64,000 bases of DNA from Rotaria sp. Silwood1. Lineage: Eukaryota; Rotifera; Eurotatoria; Philodinida; Philodinidae. Shown piece after piece: positions 39,788 to 54,285 of this stretch. Both the position numbers and the translations under genes were made by a program. The notes beneath the pieces were generated by a model, which had not been told where the DNA came from, searched no databases, and saw nothing but the letters and a program-made list of their open reading frames with translations. How positions within the stretch are numbered: the stretch's first letter is position 1; the number at the start of each line of letters is the position of its first letter. Location: contig CAJNOP010000501.1 of the NCBI GenBank assembly GCA_905250075.1, positions 90,274-154,273 of the forward strand, read 5' to 3'.

Positions 39788-42048
39788 TTGAACTTTTCTT
39801 TTGTTTTTGTTTTTAATAATTAAAATGAAAAAATTCTATTGATAATTAACTATTCTAATGGATACTAGCATTAACATAGCATCTAGAAGGAAAAATGATA
39901 CATTCTTGGATAGATAGGAAAAAAAAATAATGAATGTAGAGCCAAGCAAACAAAGAAAGAAAAGAAAAGAAAAGAGAAGAGTATGAATGAATCATCGCAT
40001 TAATCATGTTAAACATTGCTCATTCAATCAATCAACCCACTATTTAGATATTGGCCCAATCAAACAGAATATCATTCGATAGATAGACAGAGGTCGCATT
40101 TTTAAGAAAATTACCATTATAAGTCTTATATTGAAAGACAGAAGTCATTTTAAAGCAAATAAAGATCAATGAAGATTAGAGAAATCAAATTGATTTTAGA
40201 TTATTACAAATTTTGTCTAAATAAATTCAATATAGTATTTTTTTTAGCAGAAAGAAAAAGTAAATCGAAGATTAGTAAAGTGATAACATCTTGTTGTGTT
40301 GAAATATATGTAGAATGAATTGTTTTTTTTCTTCTATTAATAAAAATAAAACAAAAAACAATCTCTTTTTTTTTACATATCATTCATCAATTGTTTATCC
40401 TGTATTAAAATGAATTATAATTTAGAATCTCAAAAAAAAACAGATCTTTTTTAAGCTTCGACTTTTTTTTTCTTCAAAAAAAATTTAGATGAAGATTCAT
40501 TAGCAGTTATTGTCAGAAGTTTCGCATAACTTTTTATTTCGAAATTGTTTATGTAAAACTACATAATATTTATGTTATATAATTATTTACTCTTATAGCA
40601 GAGGTTCAAGTACTATATATAAATAAGCATGTTTAATATAAGAAATGTTTGTATAAAAAAAAAAAAGCATGACACAAGAGAAAGTCATCTTGACATTATT
40701 GTTATATGTCTTAGCAGTTTTATCATGCTGACTAAGTCTTAATAAACTGTTAAAACCAGTATTAAAAAATATAGTTTAGTACGTAGATGATTTTAGTATG
40801 CCATTTTCTTCTATATTCTTATTTTTATCGTTTAAATTTGTATAACAATGACATAGATATTTGAATAAATTATATATGCATTTCATTATGTAATGTATTA
40901 GGCGTTAGTTTAGGTAATAAATATGCTTAATCAAGCAACAGAACATGTCAGCACATAGCACAAGGCACTATTTCACAGATAGAAAGATATAAGAAACTAA
41001 ATCATTAATGACAGATAAAGGCTTAGTCAGGATAATGAAAAAAATGTATTTATATATAGTACTTTACCTCTACTATACAGGCATATAATCATTAGAGTTC
41101 TTGATAGTTTCTAGAGGGTGAAGAAGATTAAAAAAAAAAGCTTGCTGTATAAGATTTTATCATTACTTCAACAAAGTCTAACAAGCCATCACATATAGCA
41201 AATATTTTCTTGAATAGGAAAAATTGATTATCTTGTTTGTTTTACAAATTAGAGAAAAAAGTATGTTTTGAGTTTAGTTCAATTGAGAAAAAAAATAATG
41301 AATTAATAGCATTGAAAACCTTATTTGATTTACCAACGAAAACAGAATGTTTACTGACTAGACGTTTTGTGTAGTTATTATTTTCTTATGTAGGCCAAGC
41401 TTAGAAGAATGCTTATCTTAACAAGTATATAGTTCTTTTAATGTTTAATCATCGCAAGATGCAGCATTTTTTAAATAATTATTTTGTTTTCTGACAATCG
41501 CAGTTCAATGGTTGAGTAAAATTCTTTATCGAATGATATCTTTCAAGTGTATTGCTGTCTTCAAAAGAACACAAAAGAAAATCAAAGTATCCCATTCTTC
41601 ATGAGCTTCCCTTATATTATGTTTGTTAGATAAACATACACTTAAGATGAAGCCAGGTTATTTGTTGGACAGTCATATGGGTTTTCATATTAACGGGACC
41701 GAAAAAGAGATTTTTCTATTTAAATAGTAAAATAAATTATTCAACAACATCATCATTTCATATGAGATCTATTCTGCAATAAATGTGTTATATTATTGAA
41801 AGTGAAAAATACAAGAATACAAAAAATACTATAAAAGACACTTGTATAAGTAGTTATAAAGGGATTATTGAACTAGAGAAATATAACGATCTCCTGCAGA
41901 TGTCACAATCTTATTGATTAATGATCGATTACATGTTTTTATCCAATGAATAGATTTCTTTTGAAACTAGTAGTCAAGTTATTTTAATTTGTCTGAAAAT
42001 ATTAACTTAGCATCACATTGTTTGTTGCTTTCATTGAGAACAACAACA
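39788..42048. other. Intergenic between divergent genes
   Basis: About 2.3 kb of AT-rich DNA separates the Rac (-) and nucleotide-sugar transporter (+) starts, so it should hold both promoters. I see no TATA box that stands out from the background, no ORF with coding character and no RNA gene. Confidence 0.5.
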
Positions 42049-44736
42049 ATGACAAGAAAATCACAATCTAGTTCTTCTCATCCTCAAAATCTATTGTTTA
42101 TTCAACGTTTAAGCTCAGCACTTTTTTATGGTATTTGTTCGGGTTTGATTACTATTGTTAATAAACTTGTTCTTACTTCATACGGGTATATTATTTATTA
42201 ATCAAAAGATTTTATGAAAAATACTATCCTGTATTATACAATAGATTTCCTTCATTTCAACTACTTGCCATTGGACAGGTATGTACTAGTAATGATTACA
42301 TAGGATTAGTAGTCGACATTATGTTTATTCTTATATGATAATATATGAATATGTTTATTATTATTTAGTTAACGGTCTCTATTATTGTACTATATATGGC
42401 TCGTTTATTGAATATCGTTTATTTTCCTCAATTCTCTAGAGATATTTTTTATAAAGTAAATGTTATTGTTATTTTTATTTTTTTGTAATAGAAAATTTTT
42501 TATTCATATTATAAATAGATAATGCCATTGCCATTATTTTTCTTTGGTAATTTACTTTTTGGTTTAGGTGGTACTCAAGCAGTGAGGTATTGTTTTTATT
42601 TTAATATTGATAATCTGAACAATTGATTAATAGTTTACCTATGTTTACTGCATTACGTCGTTTTTCAATTTGGATGACAATGATTGGTGAACAATTTATA
42701 CTTCAGTAAAATTTTATTTTATGTATTTCAATGAAATTCTGTTTTTGTTTTTTTTTCTTAGTGAAAAACAATCTTTTACAGCACAATTAAGTGTTTATTT
42801 AATGGTAATAGGTGCATTAATTGCATCAGGTGATGATTTAACATTTAATTTGTTTGGTTATGTATTTCTTTCAATAAATAATCTTTGTACAACTGCTCAA
42901 GGTGTTGTTATGAAACAAAAATTAGTTAATAAAGTAAAAAAAAAAAAAAATAGGATTTATTTGATAAAATCAAAATAAAAATTTAAAAAATATTTTTATT
43001 TTATTTTAGGATTTTAATCAGAATGGTCTTTTATTTTATAATTCATTTATTATTCTTGGACCTACAATTCTATTAGCTTTGTTTACTGAAGATTTAAATA
43101 AAGTAGAAAATTTATTATTTGAAAAAAATTAATTCCTTTTTTTTATTTATCAAATAATATTAGGTTTGGAATTATAATCATTATAATGATATTGGTTTTA
43201 TATTTGCTTTTCTTCTTTCATCATTAATGGGTTTTTTACTAAATTATTCTACTATGTTATGTACAAATTATAATTCACCATTAACAACAACAGTTGTTGG
43301 TGCTTGTAAAGTCTGTTTAATTAAATTTGCATAATTATTAAGATTTTTTTTTTGTATTTTAAAGAATTTATTTGTAACTTATCTTGGAATGTTTATTGGT
43401 GGTGATTATATGTTTTCATTTGTTAATTTTATTGGACTTAATATTAGGTAGTTAATATCTCATAAACTCATAAGAAGAAACGAATATAATACAGATACTC
43501 ATTTTATGCTATGCTCGTTGTGGACACGGGCATTCATAGTTAACTTACAAAATATTTTATATAAGAAAAAAATTTCAAGTAATCATCCATGTCCATGAAT
43601 AGATAGGTCTTCTTTAGAATCTCTAGAAAACCATGTTTTCATAGGATTTTGTTTTTGAGTTTGATTGATTAGAGTGATATTCGTTAATTACTTTTGAATC
43701 AATAGTCAACTGAAAGAGCCAACACTTTGACATACAGCGAGCATAAATTATACAAGAAAGTGTATTCTCCGTAATAAGCGCTAGCAAGAATTTGAATCGG
43801 AAAAATGGGTTCCAATAAGAATATAAGTGAATAAAAATGATTGCCTGGTCAGTACTTACGTTAGAGTGCTTAAATATAATTTTATTTAGAATACTTAGAA
43901 TGGCAGAACCAAAAGATTATACAGAATGAGACTTCTTTGCACCATTGTTTTTTAGTTTAGATACAGGAATATAATTGAAGGTCACAAAAATCACTTTTCT
44001 ATAAGAAATCGGAAAAACCATCTTAGAAACTTTCGTGAGATTGCGCTATCTCGGCTAAAAAATGTTGCAGAAAACTCTTAGACATTTTATGTTTTAGTTT
44101 TCTGCAGACTCTGTCTTTAGAGACCAGATACGGATTTTTATTTTGAATTGAAAATAAACTTTGTTGAATCATATTGGTATTTAATGTATGTCTCTGATAA
44201 AAGAATTTATACGAAAACAATAACTTTTGTAAAAAAAAAATCAAAGTCAAATTATATTTCATTTTGCCTAAGATGGTCCATCTAGGTGAAAGATGACTCT
44301 GCTCAAGTCTATTCGTGAGTGTTCGTAGTTTTTGGAGACACTCCTATTATGCGGACTATTTCCAATTTTAATCACAATGAAGATAGAATTAATCGTTAGG
44401 TGAAATCATTTTGCTCTTAATTTTAAAGTCACACCACTTTTGGAGCTTTTCAAATAGTGTTTTATAGAAGCAAACTCCAAAAACATTCATGTTAACTTCT
44501 GAAAATCTTCTCTTTGATTTATTAGTTTTTCGTTTAAATACTAAATTAATTTGTTGATTTTCATTTTTTATTTTAGTGCGATTGGCAGTATTCTTTATTC
44601 TTGGGTAACATTTACTCAAAAAGCTTCATCAAAAACTGCAAATATTTCTGATCGATCAACTGTGATATCATCAAAATCAAAATGTATGTATAGTTTGATT
44701 GAAAAAATTATTGCAACAAATATTTATCACTCATAG
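42049..44736 (+). CDS. SLC35D-type nucleotide-sugar transporter
   Basis: Ten exons (42049-42185, 42245-42278, 42369-42455, 42519-42586, 42634-42705, 42762-42933, 43010-43102, 43164-43310, 43365-43447, 44577-44736) join in frame into 350 aa with about ten TM helices. Family strings are visible: [52 protein letters not shown] and F-V-N-F-I-G-L-N-I. They match SLC35D1/D2, antiporters that carry UDP-glucuronate, UDP-GalNAc or related sugars into ER/Golgi in exchange for UMP. The substrate is not resolved. I chose the ATG at 42049; the frame stays open upstream only to a TTG. Intron 9 is 1.1 kb. Donors are GT throughout, with GTCTGT at exon 8. Confidence 0.93.
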
Positions 44737-44750
44737 TAGAATGTGAAGAA

Positions 44751-44756
44751 AATAAA
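44751..44756 (+). terminator. Candidate poly(A) signal for SLC35D gene
   Basis: AATAAA begins 15 bp after the stop codon of the nucleotide-sugar transporter. A very short 3' UTR is plausible, but the hexamer is common in this AT-rich DNA. Confidence 0.35.
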
Positions 44757-45309
44757 AGTTTCTTTTCACATGAGTAGTTTAACTTATACTTTATTCATGG
44801 ATAGATAAATGAAGATATTATAATAAAGGAGATAGAGAGGAACGAGCTAATAGAGAAAAAAACTTTTTTTTTCTTTGGAAAACTTGCGACGAAAAAAAAA
44901 TAGTACCAGTAAGATCAAATGTTAAATATGCTTTTCAAAATTTCATAACTTGTGTATTGTTTAATAGTAATACTATATTTGTCTATTTATTTAGATGAAT
45001 GAATTTCATTGATACTGATCACTCCAAAGATTGATATTTACATCAAGACTCGCATTATTTTTATTGCGTTATTTTCTTTTTTTTTTTTATTATTCATACT
45101 AAAATCTAAACATTTTACTGTTATGTACTTGATATTTTTTAGTAAAAAAGTAATAAATAAATATGTATCTTTCATTCTACATACGAAAACTATAGAGTAT
45201 ATTATGTTTATCGAAAAATAAACATAATTCATATTCAAATATTTAGTTAAAAAAAAAGAAAATGAAAGCTTTGTTTTTTTTTTGTTTAAATCACCAACGA
45301 TATTCATGA
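44757..45309. other. Intergenic between converging genes
   Basis: The SLC35D-type gene (+) and the SLC22-type gene (-) converge here. The two overlapping ORFs at about 45009-45313 are AT-rich shadows. Nothing else is seen. Confidence 0.5.
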
Positions 45310-48300
45310 TCAAAGTCTCACGATATGTTCTTTATTATATTGACTTTCATTGTCATCGAATTGTGGATTGATGTAGCTAGCAAATTTTTTAACTGATTGT
45401 TCATTAAGTTGAATATTATCATTGACTAATCGTTTTGATCGATAAATTGAAATACTAAATGAAAACAAAAAACTAGGTATAAATTTTAAAATTCTATTAA
45501 TATAATTAATTTATACTTAATTAAATTCATTTTTTCAACATCATCTACTGATTGAGGTAATGGTTGATTTAATGTTTCAGGAAACAATAAAGCAAGTAGA
45601 GCAGCAATAAGTGATACACTACCATAGAAAATTATTGGAAGATGAATCCATAAACGTGTCTTAAAATAAAGATTTTTATTATTTGAAAATTAAAATTTTT
45701 TTGTTTTCACATACTAAATTATCATTAGAATAAGTTCCAATAATAGCACCTACACGTGCAACCATTGAACAAATACCCATACCAGTATTTCGAACATTTG
45801 TTGGAAATAATTCATTAGCATAGATATATATAATGGCATATGAACCAGATGATAAAAATTTTAATGTACCATTTATTATATTCAATAATAATAGTTGATC
45901 TAAATTGAATTTTTTTTTTTTGTCAATAAGAATAATTATTCATAATAACAAACCTTTGCTATCTTTTTCCATTAAATATTCAATAGGAAGTATTAATAAT
46001 GAAACAATACAAAAAAGAATAAGAAAACCAAAATAAGGAATTTTTCGACCAATACGATCAAGAATTGAATGAACAAAAATATATGAGAGTAATTCAACAA
46101 AAGCACTTACACCAAATGATAAATATGGATTTAATTGCCATGATCCTATTTTTATACAAAAACAAAATATTTAATAGAGACTGTTTTTTTTTTTGTATCT
46201 ATTGATTAATGTATAAGAATTAGATCGACTTTTTATATAGATTTTTAGTTATGCAAAACGATGTTAGGAATCAGAGATGTCCATCGCGGTTGAAAACTGA
46301 CCGCTGCCGCGCCGCGACGATAAAAGAAAAAAGCTAACACGCCGCTACCGCACCGCGGTGATAAAAACAGAAAACTTACCGCGCCGCTGCCGCGACGCCA
46401 CCAAAAATAACTATGTCGCGACCGCGCCGCTGCCGCGATGATTGTTAGAATAATGTTGTGAATTTTACGATCTGTGACTGTTCAGGACTAGAGCTGTTGT
46501 TACCAATCGATAAGATTCGTTGAATTTCATAGTTTTGCACTTGCAAACATTGAAATTCTGTTCCAATTCATGCATTTTTGCATTGTTCTCCAAAAAAACC
46601 TACCGCTATCGCGCCGCTGCCGCGATAGTTAGTTAAAAAAACAACCGCTACCGCGCCGCCACCGCCACAGTGGCAGCGGCGCGGTGGCGGTAGCGGCAGC
46701 GGTCGCGCCGCGATGGACATTCCTAGTAGGAATGTCTTGAGCGAATGATTCGCGAATCTTCTCAAAAAAAATTTTTGTTTTTCTTCAGTCGAGTTCTTGA
46801 TTTTTATTAATTTTTTTAGTTCATCATTTTCTCCACAAAAACGTTCTCTTTCAATCCTAACGATTTCCGAACACATCTCTGATACAATGCTTTTTAATTT
46901 TGAAATTTAAGCAAGACACTCTTCTGAAGTTTAGTATAGAACAAAAAAACAACTTATCTGATTGGTCAACAAAATTAGATATTTCGGATTTCTGACAGTT
47001 TAGACAATTTAATAATCATATCTTCAAATAAATTAATAAAAGATATTATTTTCAGAAAAAAAAACATATGAGTTGACACACTTTAATATCAAGTAAGTGA
47101 GTATACTAGAAAAGATACATTTTTTTTGGTCCATCAACCAATCTACAAAAACAATAGTATCAAAATATGGTCTTTACAACAAATGATTTCATCACGTAAC
47201 TATGAAATTATTTCTGTTAGTTAAGTTTAATAAAAAAAAAAGTTTTTGAATGTCTATGAGAAAAACATTAGTTTGTATAGTGAATATCAAAAAAATAATC
47301 TGTAGTGTTTAAATAAATTTACTAGTAGGCAATTTAGTGAATTCTGACCGCTTCTAATAATTACTTCGATACAAGTCTCTAATAGATACCTCGATATATT
47401 TTCTTACAGAAGAACCTCATACTGAAGTATATGTAAAACAAAAAAATATCGATTGATGGTTAAGAAAAATAAGAATACTGATTTAGTATTCAGCATCCAA
47501 TTCGGATGCAGATTTGCTCAATTGTGAAAAGTCGTACCCATGCAGAACACTATATTGATTGACGTAGCTCTTTTTTCAAAATTATTTTGACACATAAGAA
47601 TAGATTTTTCTCATATTTACAAATATGAAAAAATATTCAATAATTTTCTTTTATAAAAATGAATTCAAATAAATTATCATTTATCTTATTTTAATTAATT
47701 AGAATATTTTTATAAAACTAAATAAAATATAAAATATTTAATACCTGTACTTTGAGAAACACCATAAAAGATAAGATTTTGTACAAGCCTTAATAATAGA
47801 TAAATAAATATTTATTATATTTAAAATAAATAAAAATACCATTGAAAAAAAAGATTAATACTAATAACAGTCATTATTTTTGATTGAAATAAACTTCTAA
47901 AACCTTGTTGATTATTTTTTTCAGACATTTTCTAATTTAAAATATTAAATTAAATTTATATGAAATAAAATAAAATCTTACTTTAATTTGTTCATCTTTT
48001 AGTTTTTTATAAGCATCATTATTAAACGTACAATTATTTATTTTTGCTATATTTCGTAAAATTTTTTCTCCTTCATCAAATCGACCTTTACTAACTAACC
48101 ATCGAGGACTTTCCGGTAATATACTTAATAATAAATTATTTTTTAAAAAAATTAATTTTAATCAAAAATAAACATACTTACAAATAAAAAAGCATATATG
48201 GAACAGTAAATAATGCTATTGAAAATGTTAATATACGCCATGAACGAATAAAATAAGCAAATATTAATAAAATCATTTGACCAAATGCAAAAAAATATTC

Positions 48301-49799
48301 AATTACAATTCCAGTTAAAAGACGTTTTTTTGGTCCAACTAAAAATAAACACTAAAATTAGTAATTAATACTAACATTATTCTATTCTATATTGACGATA
48401 GCTATGAGAAGAAGAATACATCTATCTTTCAGCTACCTTGAAGCAGATTTATTTGCCTGATATATTTCCTTGAATTGGTAGATTCAGTATTCTTATTTTA
48501 GGATTCTAATAAGTTCAAAGAGTTGAAATTTTTTTCAATAAACGATTGTGTTTAAGGCTTATCTCTATGTAAAATATCAAGTTAAAATTTGAAAATTAGT
48601 TGCTCCAATGTGCGCCTGAGGGGTGAACAGTAGCTTTGGTATTTTGAATTTAGTAGTTAATTCATATAATTTAGAAAATATAATAACATTTTTCTATTCA
48701 TGGAGAGAATCGAAAGAAAAAAAGATATTTCTTTTATCACTGTCTTCTTCTAGAATATAAATATCGATTTTAGTTGAATACCTATTTCAGAAGCAAGTAC
48801 AAATCCAGATACAGATATTCCTCTTGTAGAACAAGCAAGTAAAAATCTTGCTAAAATAAATATAATATAGGATGGCCAAAATCCAAAAGATTGTTGTGGA
48901 GCAAATGTACATAATAAACTAGAGAATGTCATTAAAATAAAACTAATACTCATTATTGGTCGACGACCATATCTAAATTAAATTTATTTCATTTGATTTT
49001 ATTTTATTTTTATTTAAAATAATAAACTTGTCTGCAAGAACTCCAAATAGAATTGAACCAATCATATAACCAACAAAGAATATCATTTGAACCCATGATC
49101 GATAACTTACACGATTACAAACCATTCTCCACTAAAGTAAAATAAGAATTAAAAAAACATTTTCTATTAGCATAACTCTTATGACTAAATTGAAATATGA
49201 AACATGATGTAGGACCTATTGCTAATCACAGATTTATATATAATAATGAGACATTGCTGATATACAGTCTTTGATGGTATATCAACAATGTGTATCACAT
49301 CAGGTGATATTTTTTTGGCTATATCTGTACCGATCTATGGGAAGGTGGGATGATCTAAATTTCTATCTCTGTATTTTAGATCATATTTTACAAAACATTA
49401 TTTTTTAATTATTGAATGAACCTCTTCAATTAATGTGTCTTTATAATATTGTCGATCAAAAACATAAGATTGACATGAATCCATTGATTGATTATTGAAA
49501 GGTGTTGATCGAATAAAACATCGTTGACATTCTTTTAATGATATTGAGTTTTTATTTAATAAACATTGTTCTTTTGTTGGTCGATATTCTTCATTGAATA
49601 TAGAATTTGATGTTTGACTATATGAATCATTTAACCATTGAGATGGATTTCGACAACGAAAATTTGGTGTTGCGGCTGTAAATGAATATGTATAAACCAT
49701 AATTGGTGGTAGCATATATGTTAAACATATAATTGTATATTTTACTTTTTGAAATCTTCCCCAATCATTTATTATTGTTAGAAAATCATCAAACTTCAT
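45310..49799 (-). CDS. SLC22-type organic ion transporter (MFS)
   Basis: Eleven exons (49799-49422, 49131-49028, 48972-48782, 48338-48182, 48123-47982, 47931-47840, 47788-47745, 46145-45954, 45899-45715, 45659-45517, 45454-45310) join in frame into 590 aa. After TM1 there is a large Cys-rich extracellular loop, as in the SLC22 family. The loop after TM2 has D-K-Y-G-R-R-P, and a second cytoplasmic loop has L-P-E-S-P-R-W-L. Later motifs are D-R-I-G-R-K, Y-A-N-E-L-F-P-T-N-V-R-N-T-G and F-P-E-T-L-N-Q-P-L-P. These mark organic cation/anion/carnitine transporters of the plasma membrane. Which ion is carried cannot be told. The first donor is GTTCAT, a weak site, chosen because it keeps the frame and the usual W-x-x-V-C junction. 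Intron 7 (1.6 kb) carries a GC-rich hAT-like element. Confidence 0.92.
46272..46725. mobile_element. GC-rich hAT-like MITE in SLC22 intron
   Basis: The left end reads CAGAGATGTCCATCGCGG and the right end, read inward, TAGGAATGTCCATCGCGG. The flanks are TTAGGAAT (46264-46271) and GTAGGAAT (46726-46733), an 8-bp direct repeat with one mismatch. Both arms are packed with variants of CCGCTGCCGCGCCGCGA, so they can fold back, while the 150-bp middle has normal AT-rich composition. The element stands out sharply from its intron by GC content. No transposase is encoded. Confidence 0.82.
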
Positions 49800-52700
49800 T
49801 TTTGAAAGTTTTTCTTTTTTGTAATATTAATATAACATAGAATTTAACTTTGCATGTGAAAATAAATTGAGAAGAAGAAAAAAAAATAGATTAAAATTTG
49901 ATACACTATTTTCATCATTACATTTATCTTATCAATTCAAATGAAGCATAAATTGGATTGAAGAAGAAAAAGAAAAACCAACTAAAGAAAAATTGTACCG
50001 AAATCGATATAAACATTTCATTAGATAATAAAATTTAGATATGCAAATAACGAACATCAATAATCTTTCGATCTGATTGTAACTTTAAAAGTTTAGTTGA
50101 CAAATTTTTTTTTTTGAAACAATTTCATTTTATTCATTATTCTTTTCTGTCATGAAAAGATTCATTATTAAGAGGGGTTACTCGTTTTAATCAATTTACT
50201 CGGTAAACTTAACGAGTTTTATCGCGTTCAAAGGTAGAAAAGCATATTTACCAAGAAAGATTGACTAAGAAAATGTATTTTTTGTACATATTTTCTGGGA
50301 CGTGTTCTACTAACATAAGTTCAATAATGTTCTTGTTACTTCCTATTTTTTTTTAAGTAAATCAACACATTTAAATGGATTTATCTATAGAGATTCATTA
50401 AATTACAAAATCTTTTGTCCTATAACTTACTTTTATATAAGGATGTGAGTGTTGGAGAAGGAAAAATCTACATCCACACCTAACAACATCTATACGATGT
50501 ACTGCGACTTCCAAAAAAAATAGATTGTGAAAGGCTGTTACTACAAAGCACGTCGTCTATATGTCAACATAGGCAAGTGCTTAAAGTCTGAAATTGCTTT
50601 CAAGTTGTAGAGTGTTTCAAAGATCGTTCAAGAAAAAAATTAGTTCAAACTTCTTTTTCTTCACGAAGATCTGATCTTTTGAAACTATATTGACATTTGA
50701 AGCGAAGCTTTGTGCACCAATAGTATTTACAGTACTTCGTGTATCTAATTAACTCAGAAAAAACAGTTCTATTAAAGTTTCAGATATAGGCGTGTAGCTC
50801 ATGAAAAACTTTACATGGTCTAATATTTTTTCTTAAAATTACTTATCGGTAAAGGTATAACGTCTTTTAACGATTGCAGTGCAATCATCTCTGAAAATAG
50901 TTACCATCTGTTTTCCTATCAAATTTTAATGATAACAATCAAGTTGATAGAATTTTATATTTAAGCTAAAAAGTTCGGCTTAAAACATTTTATATAAAAA
51001 TGCAATGAAAACAAAAAATCCTGAAATTTACAGTCGACTTTTTAGGAGTTTTAAAAAATTGAATACATTTTTCTCACATGTACACACATTAAAATCTGCA
51101 ATATTTGTTGTTTTAGACTAGAAACAATGCTCTATTGAACTAAAAAAATATTAGATTTCTATCACGTTCCATTCAAATACAATGGAGTCTATAACATTGG
51201 TACAAGAACTTTGCGCCACCCGTTATATATGTTTTCATGAACGAAACGAATAAAGTTTATGAACGGCAGTGAAGATTCAAACATGATAGTATAAAATTAT
51301 ATCTCGTTATTGAAATTAATGATGGTATGACGACAGTTTTTGCCTTATATCCTGAAGAACCATTATGCATGAAATAATCGATACACAAACTAACTAAATT
51401 GTTCATTGTCCAAGAATATTTCTGGATAATGAGTATGAACAAATTAAAATAAAAAACAATATTATTTCAACAATCAATAAATTTGATAAGATAGTTTCAC
51501 AAAGAAACTGTAAAAATTGAATATGTTACATTATTTCTCTGTGTTACATGTCTAAAAGTTATGGTGGATACCAGAGCGCGAAACGGATGAGAAAATCTTC
51601 AATCGGTTCGATTCGACCATTACTAAGAGTAGAAATAATGCTACTTTTTTCGTATATCTTATTTGATATAAATGTTCTGCCCTTTTCATCGTCAGATATT
51701 TATTCTATTATTTTCCTCTGCTTTTGTATATGTGGTATTGCCATACATATTTTATGATCATTTTGTTTTGTAATATCATCCGTATGTAAGAAAACAGATT
51801 TTTCAGAATAAAATTGCTTGTAAAACTTCTACGCCGATCGTTCCTAGAAATAAAATTGTACTTCATGCTTCAACAGTCGAAATTTCACAACATGAGTGCA
51901 TGTCTCAAAATTGAATCAGCAAGAACCAATCGCTAAGAAAATTAACCAAAACATTTTACAAAAAAAAAACAAAGAAGCTCAGGTGTGGGTGTGACTGCAT
52001 ATGAGAACTTAAACAACTTTGAGTAAAACTGTATTAAATAGCATCTTAGAATGATTGCGAACATGCAAGAGTAGATATCTTGATCATATGGTTCAATGGT
52101 CTAAACGATCGATACGTGACACATTGTAGGCATGTTCAAATCTAACCGTCATCCTTACATATTTACATTTAGATTAGTCCGGACTCGTTCACTACATCAG
52201 GCTGCAACTCGTCCTATGTACGTCGCTGGCGCCCTTCCTTTTTCAATTATAAATCATTTTTGGACGGGTGCCCCTATCACTCGTCCCGACTAGTCTTTGT
52301 CTCAAAACGTCCTCGTTCAGGAACAATCTGTGCACTAGATAATAATTTTTTATGTATTAACCAACTTTAAAGCAGTCCTATACTGATCTTTCTGGGAAAA
52401 AAGATTAGACTAGCCATATACAATGACGTCAGTCAAGCGTGTGGTCAAGACGGATTTAATAGCGCGCAAAAATTTCGTACTACTCATGTTAGAATACTTT
52501 TTGAGACAAAGATTAGTCGGGATGGATCGATGTGACTAGAAAGTGAACTAAACAATTAGTTCATGTTAGCATCCATAGATGGCGCAGAATGGCGCTAATT
52601 ACATACTCGTTTATTATTATTGTTGTTTGAGTTCTCCTTGATCTTTTCTGATCTTTCGATCTTGATCAATCAATCATGGTCTTCTTTTTATTGCTGTTAT

Positions 52701-54285
52701 TCAGTTGCTGTTTTTTTCATTCATACCTCTCACATCCTCATCTTTATTATTACTATTTTTCGTCGTTATCATTATTGATTTTTCTATTATTGTTATCTTC
52801 ATTATCATCATTCATGTCCAGTTATACGTTCCATTTGTGTATTTAATAAAACATATTACTTTGTTACATCCCGTGAACATTATCTCGACATCATACAACA
52901 CTATTCAGGTAGGTAGTTTTTCATGGTGAACTCTCTTCTTTTGAACAGACACAAGTTCTGAACTATTATTATTGAGCTCACGTAAACCATGAAGTACCAG
53001 GGCTTAATAAAGCTCACTGAGGGTCTCACAATCCGTCGCTTGCTTACCTAGGAACCAACTATCTATCCACACCCGCACCCGTTACATCGAACGGTATTTT
53101 CAAACAGAGCTTCGTAATGCTTCTTATACTTCAGTGATGTGAGTCACGCCCATTTATTTCTTTTATATCAATTATTTACTTTGTCCTGAAGAAAAAAAAA
53201 ATATCGTGCCTCAAAACAAAGCATTCGTACTGAATTTATATCGATCAGCTAAATGTTTCAGTCAAATGTAATTTTACGCTATTACCAGACACACCCATTT
53301 TTATTCAAGTTTCAATCTTATTTCGATCAAGTATGTTTTGTGAAGTACTGGTGAAGACCTTCCTATTCACAAGCAACGTCATTTTTCGTCACTGCTGCCA
53401 TATTTGTTTAATAAAAATGGATAAGGACAAAATAAAAAGACAGAGCAACCTTTTTTTACTGTCTTTTTATTATAAAAAGCCTATAGATGAATAGAAATAC
53501 TGCTCAAAGCTAGTCTCTTCAGATGAATTTGAGAAATGATTAATGGGATAAATACTAATCGTGACACTGATTCTTGTATGCTAATATAAAAAAGACCTTT
53601 GGTTGCAACTCAATCTCTTTCTTTTTATTTCATTGGCTTCTTACTAGAGTCTGAAATAGAATAGGTTCGGTTGCTCTTATATAGTCTCCTATTCAATCAA
53701 CATGAAGAAAGAGTTACTTGCCAACAAAAAAAAACAAATCAATATGAATAATAGAATGCAAAAGGTGATGTCTTGATTTGCAAAATCGAAAACTAGCTTA
53801 AAAACGTGAAAATATTTTACCACGTCATAAGCTCCATGCAAGGTACCATTCGATGCTAAATGTTTTTAGACAGTTTCAATTAATGACATATGAGTCTGTC
53901 TCATTCCGTATTTCAGTACAGACGATTTCAGAGACTTTTAGTAACAATGGATTCGATGCGAATTTCTTGATTGCATAGCTAGCAGATCAATATTTTCGCT
54001 TATCACATTACGCTTGAGTAAAACTACATGCAAAAACATATGACATGTTGCAATAAGTATGATTTATCTGACATTTTACCTAGAATTGCATCTTTCGATT
54101 TTGCACTCTGTCGCTAAGAGAATCGAGCTTTTTTTTCTTCTTGTTAGGTGGTATTTACAGAAGCGTTTCTTGACAATGCAACAACAAAGCAACATCCTGA
54201 GAAGCTCGATAATTTAATTATAACGATTGAAAAATTGCTTATTTATTCATCTGCTTTGATCGCAAGCAGTACAGAATAAAAAAAA
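49800..54285. other. 4.5 kb gene-poor stretch
   Basis: I find no supported gene. Base composition becomes less AT-rich from about 52 kb. There is a short TGTG/CACA-type hairpin near 50443-50480 and an inverted repeat at 52284-52522. ORFs at 51548-51757 and 52705-52929 are hydrophobic or low-complexity and are not convincing. Confidence 0.5.
52284..52522. repeat. Inverted repeat with 24-bp arms
   Basis: TCCCGACTAGTCTTTGTCTC at 52284-52303 continues to AAAA, and the complement lies at 52499-52522 with one mismatch. About 190 bp of non-repeated DNA separates the arms. It may be a small mobile element, but its outer ends and target duplication are not clear. Confidence 0.6.

Noticed and set aside
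43500-43760. Possible inverted repeat in SLC35D-type intron 9
   Set aside because: Only a 10-15 bp imperfect match (ATGCTCG and complement) is visible, which is within chance for this DNA.
51548-51757. + strand ORF, 69 aa, basic then hydrophobic
   Set aside because: The length is expected by chance and there is no partner exon or recognisable motif.
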